This document shows, piece by piece, positions 1 to 10,269 of a DNA stretch of 64,000 nt. Numbering within the stretch: position 1 is the first letter of the stretch; each line of letters starts with the position of its first letter. Position numbers and translations under genes: made by a program. The notes under the pieces were generated by a model. It had not been told where the DNA came from and ran no database searches. It worked only from the letters and a program-made list of their open reading frames with translations. Source of the stretch: Nipponacmea schrenckii (Eukaryota; Mollusca; Gastropoda; Lottiidae); contig JAUJPP010000005.1 in assembly GCA_030562195.1 (NCBI GenBank), positions 1,426,001-1,490,000 on the forward strand, read 5' to 3'.

Positions 1-141
1 AAAATATAGTTGTTTCTTTCTTTCATAATTTTGAATCAAAAATTTTCATTTTCACCTGTGAGAATTCCCGTAATTTTCAAGGATCCAATAATTCTACCAG
101 CTGGTAAACGTCAAAAATGACAAGAGGTGTGAAATACTTAC

Positions 142-448
142 TGTTTTCTACAGCAGTTCCATATAACATACATGATAACCAATTGGCAAAGAACATTATA
201 ATACAATATACAGCCAGTACTTTTATATAATATACCGTCCAGGGATCATAATGACTGTATGTATAAGCAATGGTATACCGCAGCTCCATGTACAGGGCTG
301 TTATTATTGAAAACAGCACTAAACACCTTGATAACTGCTTGGTTTTATTGCCCTTCGGTTTTCCAGTTCTGTAATACTGCTTCCATTTGTCCATTAAGGT
401 GGTCGGGTCTACGTTATTCTGCGAACCAATTGTAACAGTCGTGGACAT
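142..448 (-). CDS. N-terminal exon of unidentified two-helix membrane protein (partial)
   Basis: The ATG at 448-446 opens a 102-codon exon ending at a GTAAGT donor just below 142, in phase 1. The rest of the gene lies off the left edge. The peptide begins with about 40 polar residues, rich in Lys and Gly near residues 25-38. Two hydrophobic segments follow, starting CLVLFSIITALYMEL (about residues 43-62) and IKVLAVYCIIMFFANW (about 75-97). A splice-acceptor-like stretch (TTTCTTAG) abuts the ATG, so a 5' non-coding exon probably lies upstream; a candidate is at 1435-1560. The helix pair and the ANWLSCML stretch before the donor loosely recall the first half of DHHC palmitoyltransferases, but no DHHC motif is in view, so this is only a guess. 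Confidence 0.6.
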
Positions 449-531
449 CTAAGAAATATACAAAAAAAAATGATGATGTAGGCCTAATGTGGATGAATCT
501 CTAAATGAGATGTTAAATCGACAAACCCATT

Positions 532-884
532 ACAGAAATGAAATGAATGGAGTTTTACGTCCTACTCTTCTACACCTTATGGGCTAATAAAGACGGCAAT
601 GCCATGCAGTGTGCAAAGAGGGAAATTTTGCAAGGACAGTGGCATTAGCCTATTCTTTTTGCGATTTCCAACTGTCAAGGGATCTTTAACGTGCACAGCC
701 TGTAGCACACAGGGCTTAGTTTATTGTCCCATCCAAACAACTTGACGCTTTTTCCATGTCAGTCCCTCAGACCTGATTCACGATTCACTGACAAGGGGAA
801 AAAAATCTGAAAGTTTATATTGACCTTTGCTGGGATTGAACCCTGGACCCTCAGGTTAGCGAGTAAGTGAGCCACTGCGGCTTA
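532..884 (-). mobile_element. tRNA-derived SINE, near full length
   Basis: Read on the minus strand, the element starts with a tRNA-like head (GTGGCTCA-type A box, GGTTCAATCCCAGC B box near 832-850). It runs through a conserved body (TCAGTGATGCAGGTC and CAGTTGGAAATC words) and ends in the tail TAGGACGTAAAACTCCATT next to 532. The same head, body and tail recur at 5498, 30165, 33228 and elsewhere in the window, which defines the family. Confidence 0.85.
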
Positions 885-1434
885 GAACATAATAGGCCTA
901 TTAGTTTTTAATAATCTTAAATTACTTACCTTTTCTCAATTCCTCAATGGCCTCTTTAATGTGTGAAGAAATTAAAAAAGTCCGAAAAATGATCAGGCGA
1001 TTTATCCGACTTTAAATGCAATAACATGAATGTAAGTTTCAAATATATTGAGAAAAACATTTGTTATTCTCAAATCCATGGTCAGTTGCTTTGACAACGG
1101 CTCAATAATTAATATAACTGAAGTTAATTGGATTAACGTTAATGAGCTATACAAACACTCGCAATCGGGCATCTGTCAATTCGCTATTGTTTACATGAGA
1201 GACAGGGGCAGATAATTTCATTAATTCAAACGGTAATAAAAATTAAGAACACAACTAATTCTTTATTTCAAACAACGTGAAATAAGTGCGTATTTTTCCA
1301 ATTTTATGAGAAATTATCTTCATAATAACGTTTATGGACGAAAATGACTAAAGAACAACAAAGAAACCACTCTTTGAGAAAATTTCAACCCCTGAAAAAT
1401 AGCAGGCCTAGACTCAGAAATTCATTAAACTCAC

Positions 1435-1560
1435 CAATATTTTTGATGAAAGGGTCTTTCCCGCCTGCATCGGAACTAATTTACAATGCTTTCCCCGGAT
1501 AGTCTGTCCCAAATAATGAAGTGTTCGTTTTATATTTCATCGTGCACTTTGAAAGAATTG
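1435..1560 (-). other. possible 5' non-coding exon of the leftmost minus-strand gene
   Basis: On the minus strand a GTGAGT donor begins at 1434. It is the best donor upstream of the acceptor that abuts the ATG at 448. The upper boundary is unknown and the exon is inferred only from the donor. Confidence 0.25.
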
Positions 1561-1759
1561 ATTTTTATTTTCCACGTGTTGTAACCGCCATGCTGGTTTT
1601 CAATTTTGAAGATTAAAAAGGTGTGACAATAATGCACACGCATTTTCGCCTCCGACACAGAAAACCTTTCCAAAGAATTTAAGAATATATTTTTATATGG
1701 CATTTAGTAATTGGTAGTATGATAATAATAACTAAGTTTTGTGGAATAACAATTACTGA

Positions 1760-1812
1760 GTTTATTTATTCTACGACGTTTCAACAAGTGTTCTCTTGTC
1801 GTTATCCAGCAG
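1760..1812 (-). repeat. hammerhead-like motif, degenerate
   Basis: On the minus strand CTGGATAAC is followed by a possible hairpin (GACAAG/CTTGTT) and then GAAACGTCGTAG. This is the order of a hammerhead ribozyme core (CUGAUGA, stem II, GAAA), but the first core box is altered. A similar arrangement lies at 2148-2190. Probably decayed ends of a mobile element. Confidence 0.4.
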
Positions 1813-2147
1813 GAAGATGAATATTAACAAAATAAAACTACATATATACATAAGAATATATTTTGATGAATTTTTATTATGTTTGTATTCTCGTCTTAAG
1901 TTCATAACCACAAACTTAGATAAAAAAAAAAGGGGGGGAGGGGGTGCGTTCCTCTCCCAGTGAAAAAAAATGGGACCCCATCCATTTTATCGGTACAGTT
2001 TGATTTTGTAAATCTCCAATTTATTTAATAGAACCAAACAAAACCCAAAATAATATTCCTTAAGCGACATTTATGGGTAGGAAGCACATGAATAATGGAC
2101 ACAGTTTTTATGGTATAGTAGGCTACTCCTCAATTTAATACAATAAT

Positions 2148-2190
2148 ACACGACGTTTCAAAAAATTACACTATCGTCATCAGGTGAACA
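2148..2190 (-). repeat. hammerhead-like motif with intact CTGATGA and GAAA boxes
   Basis: On the minus strand CTGATGA is followed about 17 nt later by GAAACGTCGTG. The intervening segment does not fold into a good stem II. It shares the CGTCGT flank with the motif at 1760-1812 and is probably an element remnant. Confidence 0.4.
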
Positions 2191-2584
2191 AGAGAGGCCT
2201 GTATGTAACAAGATCATAACAATAACATTAGCTAAGAGCATAAATGAAATACAAATGTGTTGCCTAATCTACACAATTTCTAAAGGGAGACCATCCATTT
2301 AGAGCTCTGACTCTCCAAATGATAAATTAATCGTCTACCTGACTCACCTGAAAGGTGTTTCAGGCAAGATTAACCAGTCTTTGTCAATTGCGCATGAAGA
2401 TATTAAAGATTTCTTGGTCATCCAGACTAAACATGTACCTGCAATGAAATAAAATCCCCGAACAACCAGTCTCTGTCAACAGAATAAAACGACAATAGGT
2501 AGCAGTCCTGATTAACCAGACGACATATTTGAAAGCTGACCTAATTAGATTTTGTAATGGAGGACAGGTACACACAAAAATAAA

Positions 2585-4837
2585 ATGGAGGACGAAAAGA
2601 AACCAGAGAAAAAATCTGTTATCGGATGTATTTTATTATGTTTATCGTTTTTGTGTCTGTTGATTGCCTTCGCCAGTCCTTATTGGGTAGAATCGTTCGA
2701 ACAGTTCCATGGAAGATTTGTGAAAGTTGGTCTTTGGGAAGTTTGTTTCAATGACTACACATTTTACAAAGATTACAGCGGAAAACGGTTTTTAGGCTGT
2801 TGGTACATATTCGGACCAGAAATTCGACCAATTTGGGAATGGATATCTCCACGTAAGTCTTGCTTGTAATATATTTGCTCAGGTTAATCCAAAAACACAC
2901 CTGTAATTGCAATATTTACCTGTTCATTTGTTGATAATATGGCGTCGTATATTACGATATTTATTTGAAGATGGCCGCCTAATATGCATTAGTCATAGAA
3001 CCTTTATATTATTGTCAGTATTGATAATCCATTATTTGAGGTAGTGCTGGTAAATTGGCATGGTAGTCTCAATTAATACGTTTTACCTGGACTGAATGTT
3101 AGACAGGACCATGTCCTTGTGTATTGGACTTAATTCTGACCCATGTAAAATAAAGAGTCTATGTTTGTCCCATTGACTGAATGTTAGACAGGACCATGTC
3201 CTTGTGTATTGGACCTAATTCTGACCCATGTAAAATAAAGAGTCTATGTTTGTCTCTATGGGCTGAATGTTAGACAGGACCATGTTCTTGTGTATTGGAC
3301 CTAATTCTGACCATGTAAAATAAAGTCTAGTTTCATATAACGTTTGTACTTCTATGGACTGAATGTGTAGACAGGACCATGTTCTTGTGTATTGGACTTA
3401 ATTCTGACCCATGTAAAATAAAGAGTCTATGTTTGTCCCATTGACTGAATGTTAGACAGGACCATGTCCTTGTGTATTGGACCTAATTCTGACTAATGTA
3501 AAATATAGAGTCTATGTTTGTCTCTATGGACTGAATGTTAGACAGGACCATGTCCTTGTGTATTGGATCTAATTCTGACCCATGTAAAATAAAGAGTCTA
3601 TGTTTGTCTCTATGGACTGAATGTTAGACAGGACCATGTTCTTGTGTATTGGACCTAATTTCTGTCCCATGTAAAATAAAGAGTCTATGTTTGTCTCTAT
3701 GGACTGAATGTGGGACAGGACCATGTTCTTGTGTATTGGACCTAATTTCTGTCCCATGTAAAATAAAGAGTCTATGTTTGTCTCTATGGACTGAATGTTA
3801 GACAGGATCATGTCCTTGTGTATTGGACCTAATTCTGACCCATGTAAAATAAAGAGTCTATGTTTGTCTCTATGGACTGAATGTTAGACAGGACCATGTT
3901 CTTGTGTATTGGACCTAATTTTGACCCATATGTAAAATAAAGAGTTAAACATTTTTATTATGTTTTTCAGCATGGTTCATTGTATGTCAAGTGCTTGTTA
4001 GTTTTTCGCTCCTACTACAAGGCCTGGTAGCCATTGCTATGATTTTGTATCTTTTCCGTTTGTTTCCATCTCATATGAAGGCCATGATACTGTTGGTGAA
4101 CAGTGTGGGCAGTCTTATAGCATGTAAGTATTCAAGTAATACCTGGTTATAGTCAAAATGGCCCCTGACCAAAATGGCACCAACATTTGGTCATAATGGC
4201 CCCAGAAAAATGGTCAAATTGGCCCTCCTTTAGAATTTACTATCACAGCTAGGAGCTGAATTTCAGCCATCAATGACACTTTTAAGAATCAAAATATGAA
4301 GTGTGGTTAGTCTGCAATTAAAGTTATTACGAATACCCTCCTTGAGAATTTACTATCACAGCTGAGAGCTGAATTTCAGTCATCAATGTCATTTTTAAGA
4401 ATCAAAATATGAAGTGTGGGTAGTCTACAATTAAAGTTATGAGTAACACTGGAAGCTCGAAATTTAAGTGACATCAAGTCTGACAATAGACATTGAGTTT
4501 GAACACCTGGTTTATCTACAATTAAATATATCACATAACCTTATTCTCAAGTTGAAAAACCCAGTTAAGGATGATTTCATCCGATTACGAATTCAAATTT
4601 CTATTTACAGGCGTGGTGTTATTCGCGGAACTGATATTATTTGGCGTCATGAAAGAAGATAGAGATTGGGTTCCACGACCAGACATGAATTACCTCTCTT
4701 GGTCCTACGGATTTGCAAGCGTGTCCTTCCTGTTTGTCGCAGGAGCAGCCTTCATGCTGTGGTCATCATCACGTATTGTTGGAAGTCGAAATAGCGCTTA
4801 TGATAATGCCTATAACAGACCAGCTCGGAATTACTAA
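2585..4837 (+). CDS. claudin/PMP22-like four-helix membrane protein
   Basis: Three exons join in frame: 2585-2852, 3971-4123 and 4611-4837, giving 215 residues and a TAA stop. All junctions have GT-AG ends with GTAAGT donors. Four hydrophobic helices are visible: residues about 13-31, 91-115, 123-150 and 176-197. The first extracellular loop carries the claudin-type pattern of W (in PYWVES), then GLW, then two cysteines. The Cys-Cys spacing is 17, longer than in vertebrate claudins, so this is a divergent invertebrate member. The tail ends in polar residues with several tyrosines (YDNAYNRPARNY) and no clear PDZ ligand. The expected role is in epithelial cell contact at the plasma membrane; this is inferred from family membership. 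Intron 1 holds an 86-bp minisatellite. Confidence 0.85.
3088..3950 (+). repeat. minisatellite, about 86-bp unit, about 10 copies, in claudin-like intron 1
   Basis: Units contain GACAGGACCATGTCCTTG, GTATTGGACCTAATTCTGAC and CATGTAAAATAAAGAG in fixed order, with small changes. The same words occur singly at 9636-9712 and, reversed, at 50690-50790, next to TTA-repeat tails. The unit therefore looks like an amplified 3' end of a dispersed element. Confidence 0.9.
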
Positions 4838-5326
4838 TTTTATTTTTTTACTATTTCATGGGGTTACCTTTACCATCCAAATTGTTTCGTGCTATTTTTT
4901 GACGAAAGACATTTCCAATTTGCTTAAAGTAATTAGCTAAAATTTTTAAAGATAGAGCACTTGGCTGAGGCATCCAAAACAGTCTTGCCTTGAATTTTAA
5001 AATCCCATTCTCCCTTTTTCACATACATCTTTTAAAATATATTTCATCGTTATAGCAACGCAAATCATTCTCTCATTCAGTAATTTTGTTTCTGTAAATT
5101 GTTTATATTTAAGTAGAATTTCTCATAGTATTTCATCATATTTAACTATTTTCTTTTTTAATTTTAAATATCATTTGTATCAAAATCACAGATTAAGTAA
5201 AACATTCTTAAATATTTGATAATTTTATCCAAAGTTGTGTACATTCCATTTTAAAGTTGTATTGAAAATTTTATGAATTTTTTTTTAGAGGGAACCATTC
5301 TTTAAGATGACATAATATAAAGCCCC

Positions 5327-5332
5327 AATAAA
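5327..5332 (+). other. likely polyadenylation signal of the claudin-like gene
   Basis: An AATAAA hexamer lies about 490 bases after the stop codon, in a T/A-rich 3' region with no other clear plus-strand hexamer before the downstream SINE. Confidence 0.4.
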
Positions 5333-5497
5333 GATGGGAATCTATCTTTAAAATCAAAATTCCTCTTTCATTGTTATATAGCCATTATTTTTATAATCTG
5401 ATTTTTTTAATAAATATTATTCATCTCTACAAACCTTTTTTACGTGGTTGAAACAAAATGCATATTGGGTACACTCTACACTTCTATATTATTAACA

Positions 5498-5862
5498 GAG
5501 CCACTGTGGCTCAGTGAGTTAGACGCTTGCTCGCTAACCTAAGGTTCAAGGGTTCAATCCCAGCAAAGGTCAAGATGAACTTTCGAATTTTTCAGCCCGG
5601 TTTCCCCCTGTCAGAGATGCAGGTCTGAGGGGCTCACATGGAAAAAGTGTCTAGTCGTTTGGATGGGACAAAAAACCGAGGCCCGTGTACTACAGTCTGT
5701 GCATGTTAAAGATCCCGCGACAGTTGGAAATTGCAAAAAGAGTGGGCTAATGCCGCTGTCGTGGCAAAATGTACCTCATTACACACTGCATGGCATTGTC
5801 CACCTTCATTAGCCCATTAAATGCAGATGAGTAGGATGTAAAACTCCATTTCATTTCTTATA
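5498..5862 (+). mobile_element. tRNA-derived SINE, full length
   Basis: The head reads GTGGCTCAGTGAGTTAGACG (A box region), followed by GGTTCAATCCCAGC (B box). The body and the tail AGGATGTAAAACTCCATTTC are intact. It sits between the convergent claudin-like and MS4A-like genes. Confidence 0.9.
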
Positions 5863-6450
5863 ACACATACAGCCTTCATCAGGTGTTAAATGAATATTTA
5901 CAATCTTTATTTACAAGTTTCCATAACAAAACAATTCAAAAGTATAAAAAATAAATATAATTAACAAACCATAGTTTCTGTTGATTCATCAAATCAGTGA
6001 ACTTTCGCAAGAACAAACCATTTATGTTAAAGGTAGAATAGATTGTAAAATAATATTCAGAGTTATTTTAATTACTTCTTATACTACCTTGAAAAAAATG
6101 GACTGATCCGGATTTAAAATCGACTCTTCCTAAGAGATGCATGATGATATTTTCAACTATAATTTTTATGATTTTATCTAGAATTTTCAAATTTTTGGGG
6201 GATTATATTTTTATTATTTAAGGAATTAAAAATTATCATAATTAAAAAATCAAATCAATTCATGCACGAGCCCTGCGTTCATAAAACAGTTCCAAATGTA
6301 TAGCCTTGCCTTGAGTTATCCATTTTGTTTATTGAACGCAGGGCTAATATAAAATATCCATACATATCCCTTCAAAACACTCAAAATAATAAATGTGCAA
6401 AATAGATAGGAGACACAAAATAGATTGGAATTTTCATTCGTTATTGCTTT
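5863..6450. other. gene-free AT-rich intergenic stretch
   Basis: No coding exon could be supported. There are short A/T runs, and the ends of GAGCCCTGCGTTC (about 6268) and GAACGCAGGGCT (about 6336) form a short inverted repeat about 80 bp across, possibly a small element. Confidence 0.5.
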
Positions 6451-6783
6451 AAAGGTATACTGTGTCTTAGCATGAACATAAAATTTTACTTCTCAAGAAT
6501 AGTCAATATGAGTATATATTCATCAGTGAACTTACCTGGTGTCAGAAAGTAACAGATTCCCTTAAAATCTGGAAAACTTACAAGTCATTTTTGAAAAACA
6601 CTTAATCAATTTATTAAGCGTTTTTCAATAATCAAAAGCATCTTTTAGATAATTACTAAGTTTTTTGTATATTTATTTATTTTTTTATGTTATTTATGAC
6701 AGCAGGTATATTTACTGAGCTCTTATTGGACAAGTTTAAAATTTTTAAATTTTATGTTCATTCTAAGACCTATTATCCCTTTA
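6451..6783 (+). mobile_element. MITE-like element, AAAGGGATACTGTGTCTTA family
   Basis: The left end AAAGGTATACTGTGTCTTAG and the right end TTCTAAGACCTATTATCCCTT are inverted relatives. Inside are the family words CATCAGTGAACTTACCTGG, an internal palindrome around GCGTTTTTCAATAATC, and GACAGCAGGTATATTTACTG. Copies recur at 26014, 27860, 31160, 37794, 42591 and 63511. Confidence 0.8.
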
Positions 6784-7076
6784 ATATAAGCCAAATATTA
6801 ACCATATTTCTATACTGTATGCTAGAGGTTCCACACTGCCATGCCCCTGTAAATACCATTATGTTGAATTACAGCAAATATATAAGGCACTGAAGCAAAC
6901 CTGATGAAAATGCAGTTCTAGAAGTTCCCATGTATAAGAAAAACACAAGTAAATTTTCGTGCCCTAATCTCAAAAACGTTACAATCTGAATAACTTCGAG
7001 AAATTATCACAGCTTTAACATCAACTCAATCAGGTTAATTGGAAATCTGAAATTGGCACCACGTCTGACAGACCTA

Positions 7077-8747
7077 CTACATGAGTAAGTTTGGTTCCGG
7101 GTTCGGCTGTGTCTGCTGGTGTCTTGGAACACAGCAGAGGAACCAGTTCCTCCACCTGCTCAGCAAGTCCACCTTATCACTAAACACAATGGTATAATAT
7201 TTTACCAGAGCCGTTAAGGCAAATAAAAGTCCTAATAGGGAATTTACTGTCACAAACAGATGGACCATGTGCATGTGGCTACCAGGCTGAAAAACGGAAA
7301 ATTTTCAGTTTTCAATGAAATGAGTTTGATGTCCTACTCTTCGGCACCTTATGGGCTAATGAAGACAGGCAACGCCATGCAGTGTGCAATGAGAGAAATT
7401 TTGCCAGGACAGCAGCATTAGCCTACTTCGATTTCCAACTGTCGAGGGAACTTTAACATGCACAGCCTGTAGTACACAGGGCCTCGGTTTATTGTCACAT
7501 TTGAACAACTAGACAGTTATCAAAAGTGATGCAGACTTGATGTGAACTCTCTGAAAGGGTTGTAAAAATGTTGAACAAAAAAGCATATGGTAAATAAAGA
7601 CTTGACTTACAGGGTATTTATCTTTGGTTGTCCAGCCTTGTCCATAGGCTACCATTAAAAATATTGTTACACACATATACAGGGAAAATGTGAGTATTGT
7701 TAAATTGTAAAACCTGGCTACCTGCAAAATAATCAAAACTCAATTTGGATGAACCTGTGTTTAATATAAAAATAAAAGAAGTCAAATCAGTTTTGTAATA
7801 GTGGGTGGGTATGGAAAGAATAAGAACGACGTCTGAAGTGTTCAACTTTATTCCAACATCTCGCACATGTTAATAGAACGTGGGGTTTACATATCACGTA
7901 GCACGGCATATACATATATGGGAGATAACTCTTCATTGTATCAGAGCCTGTATTAACTATGTTAGATAATGTTACAGGTTTGTCTTTAGGGTGTTTAGAT
8001 AATACAAACTTCCAAAAAACTTACAGTTGTGGTTCTCTTACTAATACTGGCTCTAATAGCAGTGCTTCCTGTTAGGATCATCTAAAATACAGAATTATAT
8101 TATATTTTATTCAAATGAGAATGGGTTGTAGCTCTGTCAGTTAGAGTGTTGGGATCTCATCATTCAGTCCCACCAAAATGTTGCACAAAAGTAAAAGTAA
8201 TTCCATAGAATACGATTTAAAATTCTTACCAGAAGTCCACCCCAGAACCCAGCCCCATAACAATTTTGTTTCGATAATTCCAGAACTCCTTCGCCACTTG
8301 ATGCTTCAGATATCGGCACAATAAACAATTCGAATGTACCTGAAATTTCATAGAATGATTATAAGGAACGAATGGCATTGAAATACAGTCTAGTCTTCTC
8401 TAAAATTACTATTTTATGTTATTTATGGCAGCGGGTATATTTACTAATGAATAGAGCTCTTATTGGCCAAGTTTAAATTTCAAAATTTCATGTTAATTCT
8501 AAGACGCAATATTCCTTTAAGTGCCAAGTATTAGGGGAGAAACCTACTAGGGTGCATGCCCTTCATCTTGATAGATCAATATATACATACCTAATATAGC
8601 TGATATAAAGCCACTGATAATTTGGACTATACCAATAGAAGTAGGTAGAGCATGAGGTCGTGTGGTTAGCTCTCTGTTATAGGTGAAATAATAAGGGTCC
8701 TCCTCAATCTCATCTTCATCAATTTGACGGTCATATTGTACATTCAT
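7077..8747 (-). CDS. MS4A/CD20-like four-helix membrane protein
   Basis: Five exons on the minus strand join in frame: 8747-8591, 8339-8230, 8081-8025, 7721-7611 and 7286-7077, giving 214 residues. The ATG at 8747 follows an acceptor-like CTTCAG, and a GTAGGT donor near 9382 marks a probable 5' non-coding exon. Four helices are visible: SIGIVQIISGFISAILG (about 37-53), GAGFWGGLLMILTG (about 78-95), FYNLTILTFSLYMCVTIFLM (about 112-131) and a last one beginning VHLFVTVNSLLGLLFALTAL (about 151-177). The Gly-rich second helix preceded by a loop cysteine is typical of MS4A-type proteins. The N-terminus is acidic and the C-terminus ends in a Cys, Pro and Gln-rich tail. Ligand and role cannot be told. 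It lies head to head with the PYCR-like gene, with start codons about 1.5 kb apart. Confidence 0.75.
7315..7510 (-). mobile_element. SINE, head missing
   Basis: Only the body and tail of the tRNA-derived SINE family are present (CAGTTGGAAATCG, TGCACACTGCATGGCG and TAGGAC words, read on the minus strand). It lies in the last intron of the MS4A-like gene. Confidence 0.8.
8403..8522 (+). mobile_element. MITE remnant (right half)
   Basis: Right-hand half of the AAAGGGATACTG family: TTATTTATGGCAGCGGGTAT through TTCTAAGACGCAATATTCCTTT. It lies in an intron of the MS4A-like gene. Confidence 0.7.
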
Positions 8748-8812
8748 TCTGGACACTGAAGAGTAACTGTGTCTTAGAGGGGACCTAAATTTTCGGGTTA
8801 TATAAAGATTCT

Positions 8813-9068
8813 GTTATGTTATTTATGGCAGCATTTATATCTACTGATGAATAGAGCTTATGCTACTTATGGCCGAAGGTATATCTACTGATGAATAGAG
8901 CATATTATGTTATATATGGCCGAAGGTAGGCCTATATCTACTGATGAATAGAACAGATTACCAGGTTTTTTATTTATGGCAGCAGGTATATTTACTGATG
9001 AATAGAGCTCTTATTGGCGAAGTTTCAAATTTTATGTTCAATCTTAGACGCAGTATACCTTTATAAAG
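8813..9068 (+). repeat. MITE right half with a tandemly multiplied internal segment
   Basis: A roughly 50-bp piece of the MITE (TTATTTATGGCAGCAGG through CTGATGAATAGAGC) occurs about four times in a row. The element's normal right terminus (CTTAGACGCAGTATACCTTT) follows. Confidence 0.7.
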
Positions 9069-9635
9069 TTAATTCAACAATGAGCTCTCCGTCAAACTTT
9101 TCAGGTTTTTTAATTTAAGCTAATGAGGTCTGACAATGAAAGAAAGGGTCTACTCATTTGACAAGAATCCTTGGCCCATTTAACCATTCTTGATTTGGCC
9201 AATAAAGCCTTACAGTATACAATGGGGGAAATTGTGGCCATATAAGTTAACTTTGCCATGTTATCTTCCTTATAATCTCATTATTGCCCCTCCCCATCCT
9301 CCTGTTAGAAATAGGTCAACTATTTTTGGTCGATCTCGTAAATTTTAGACTAAAATTGAGAAACAAAACTATGAAACCTACCTTCAGGTTGTCCACCTTA
9401 AATGTCCTGTTTGATTTTAGCCGAAACCAAGCGAGAAATTACATTTAAAACTTCATTTACGAGAAATAAACAAACAATTCATCTTCAAACCGGAAGTTGG
9501 TGGAAAGCACGTGATCGTATACATCCATGATTCAACTTTTTAACGAAACGAAATTTGTCTGAGAAAAAAAAATTACAAAAGTTCGGGTTTTTCGACATTT
9601 TATTCATCAAATCCGACAGCGAATTGGCTGAAAGT

Positions 9636-9712
9636 TGGACAAGGACCTCCTTGTGTATTAGACCTAATTCTGATCCATGTAAAATAAAGAGCTTATTATC
9701 ATTATTAAATCA
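9636..9712 (+). repeat. single unit related to the claudin-intron minisatellite, with TTA tail
   Basis: CTTGTGTATTAGACC and CATGTAAAATAAAGAGC are followed by TTATTATCATTATTA. This matches one unit of the array at 3088-3950 plus a 3' tail, as expected for the end of a retroposed element. Confidence 0.7.
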
Positions 9713-9752
9713 CAAATTTCCATAACAGGGAAAATAATTTAAGCCTACTATT

Positions 9753-9918
9753 GTCCTGTCGTATAATGTTTCGGCTAAATGCCTTCCTCAAACTTAACAT
9801 AGTCTTTCATGGATCCAAAGTTTGGACTAGTAATTGAAAGTACAAGCAAAGTGTGATCATAGACTTTAACTAAGTGTGTATGAGGAAGGAATTTAGCCGA
9901 AACGTTAGATAACTGGAC
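9753..9918. repeat. inverted repeat with hammerhead-like arms
   Basis: The arms 9753-9790 and 9881-9918 are reverse complements with few mismatches and enclose about 90 bp. Each arm, read outward, contains TGAGGAAGG, then ATTTAGCCGAAACGTTA or a near copy. This recalls a hammerhead core with a short stem II (GGC/GCC) but a degenerate first box. Confidence 0.6.
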
Positions 9919-10269
9919 AAATTAAAAAAAAATTGAAAGATTTCCTTCATTCAAATCACTATTTTTGAGTGTATGGAAATTGGACAGCTAATTCCGACAA
10001 ATCAAATAATTTGGTCAAATCAATACTGTTTACTACGTAGGAAATTTGGCGTAATGCGTCAAGAAAATTGAGTGGTACAAAAAAATTCCACTATGAATGA
10101 AAGGAGGCGGGGCTTGAAATAAAATAGGCGGGGCTTATTTTCTCCCCTGACCAATCAAAATACAGAATTTAGCGCATGAGCATCAAGAGACCACTCACGA
10201 GCTGCATGTCTTCTGCTTCACCATTGTGGACTTTACACTAAAATCTGTTAATCGATTTAGTTTTTAAGT

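Noticed and set aside
3569..3811. Open frame of repeated SNIQSIETNIDSLFYMGQ peptides on the minus strand
   Set aside because: It is the translation of the 86-bp minisatellite. The repeat period, not coding selection, keeps it open, and it lies antisense in a claudin-like intron.
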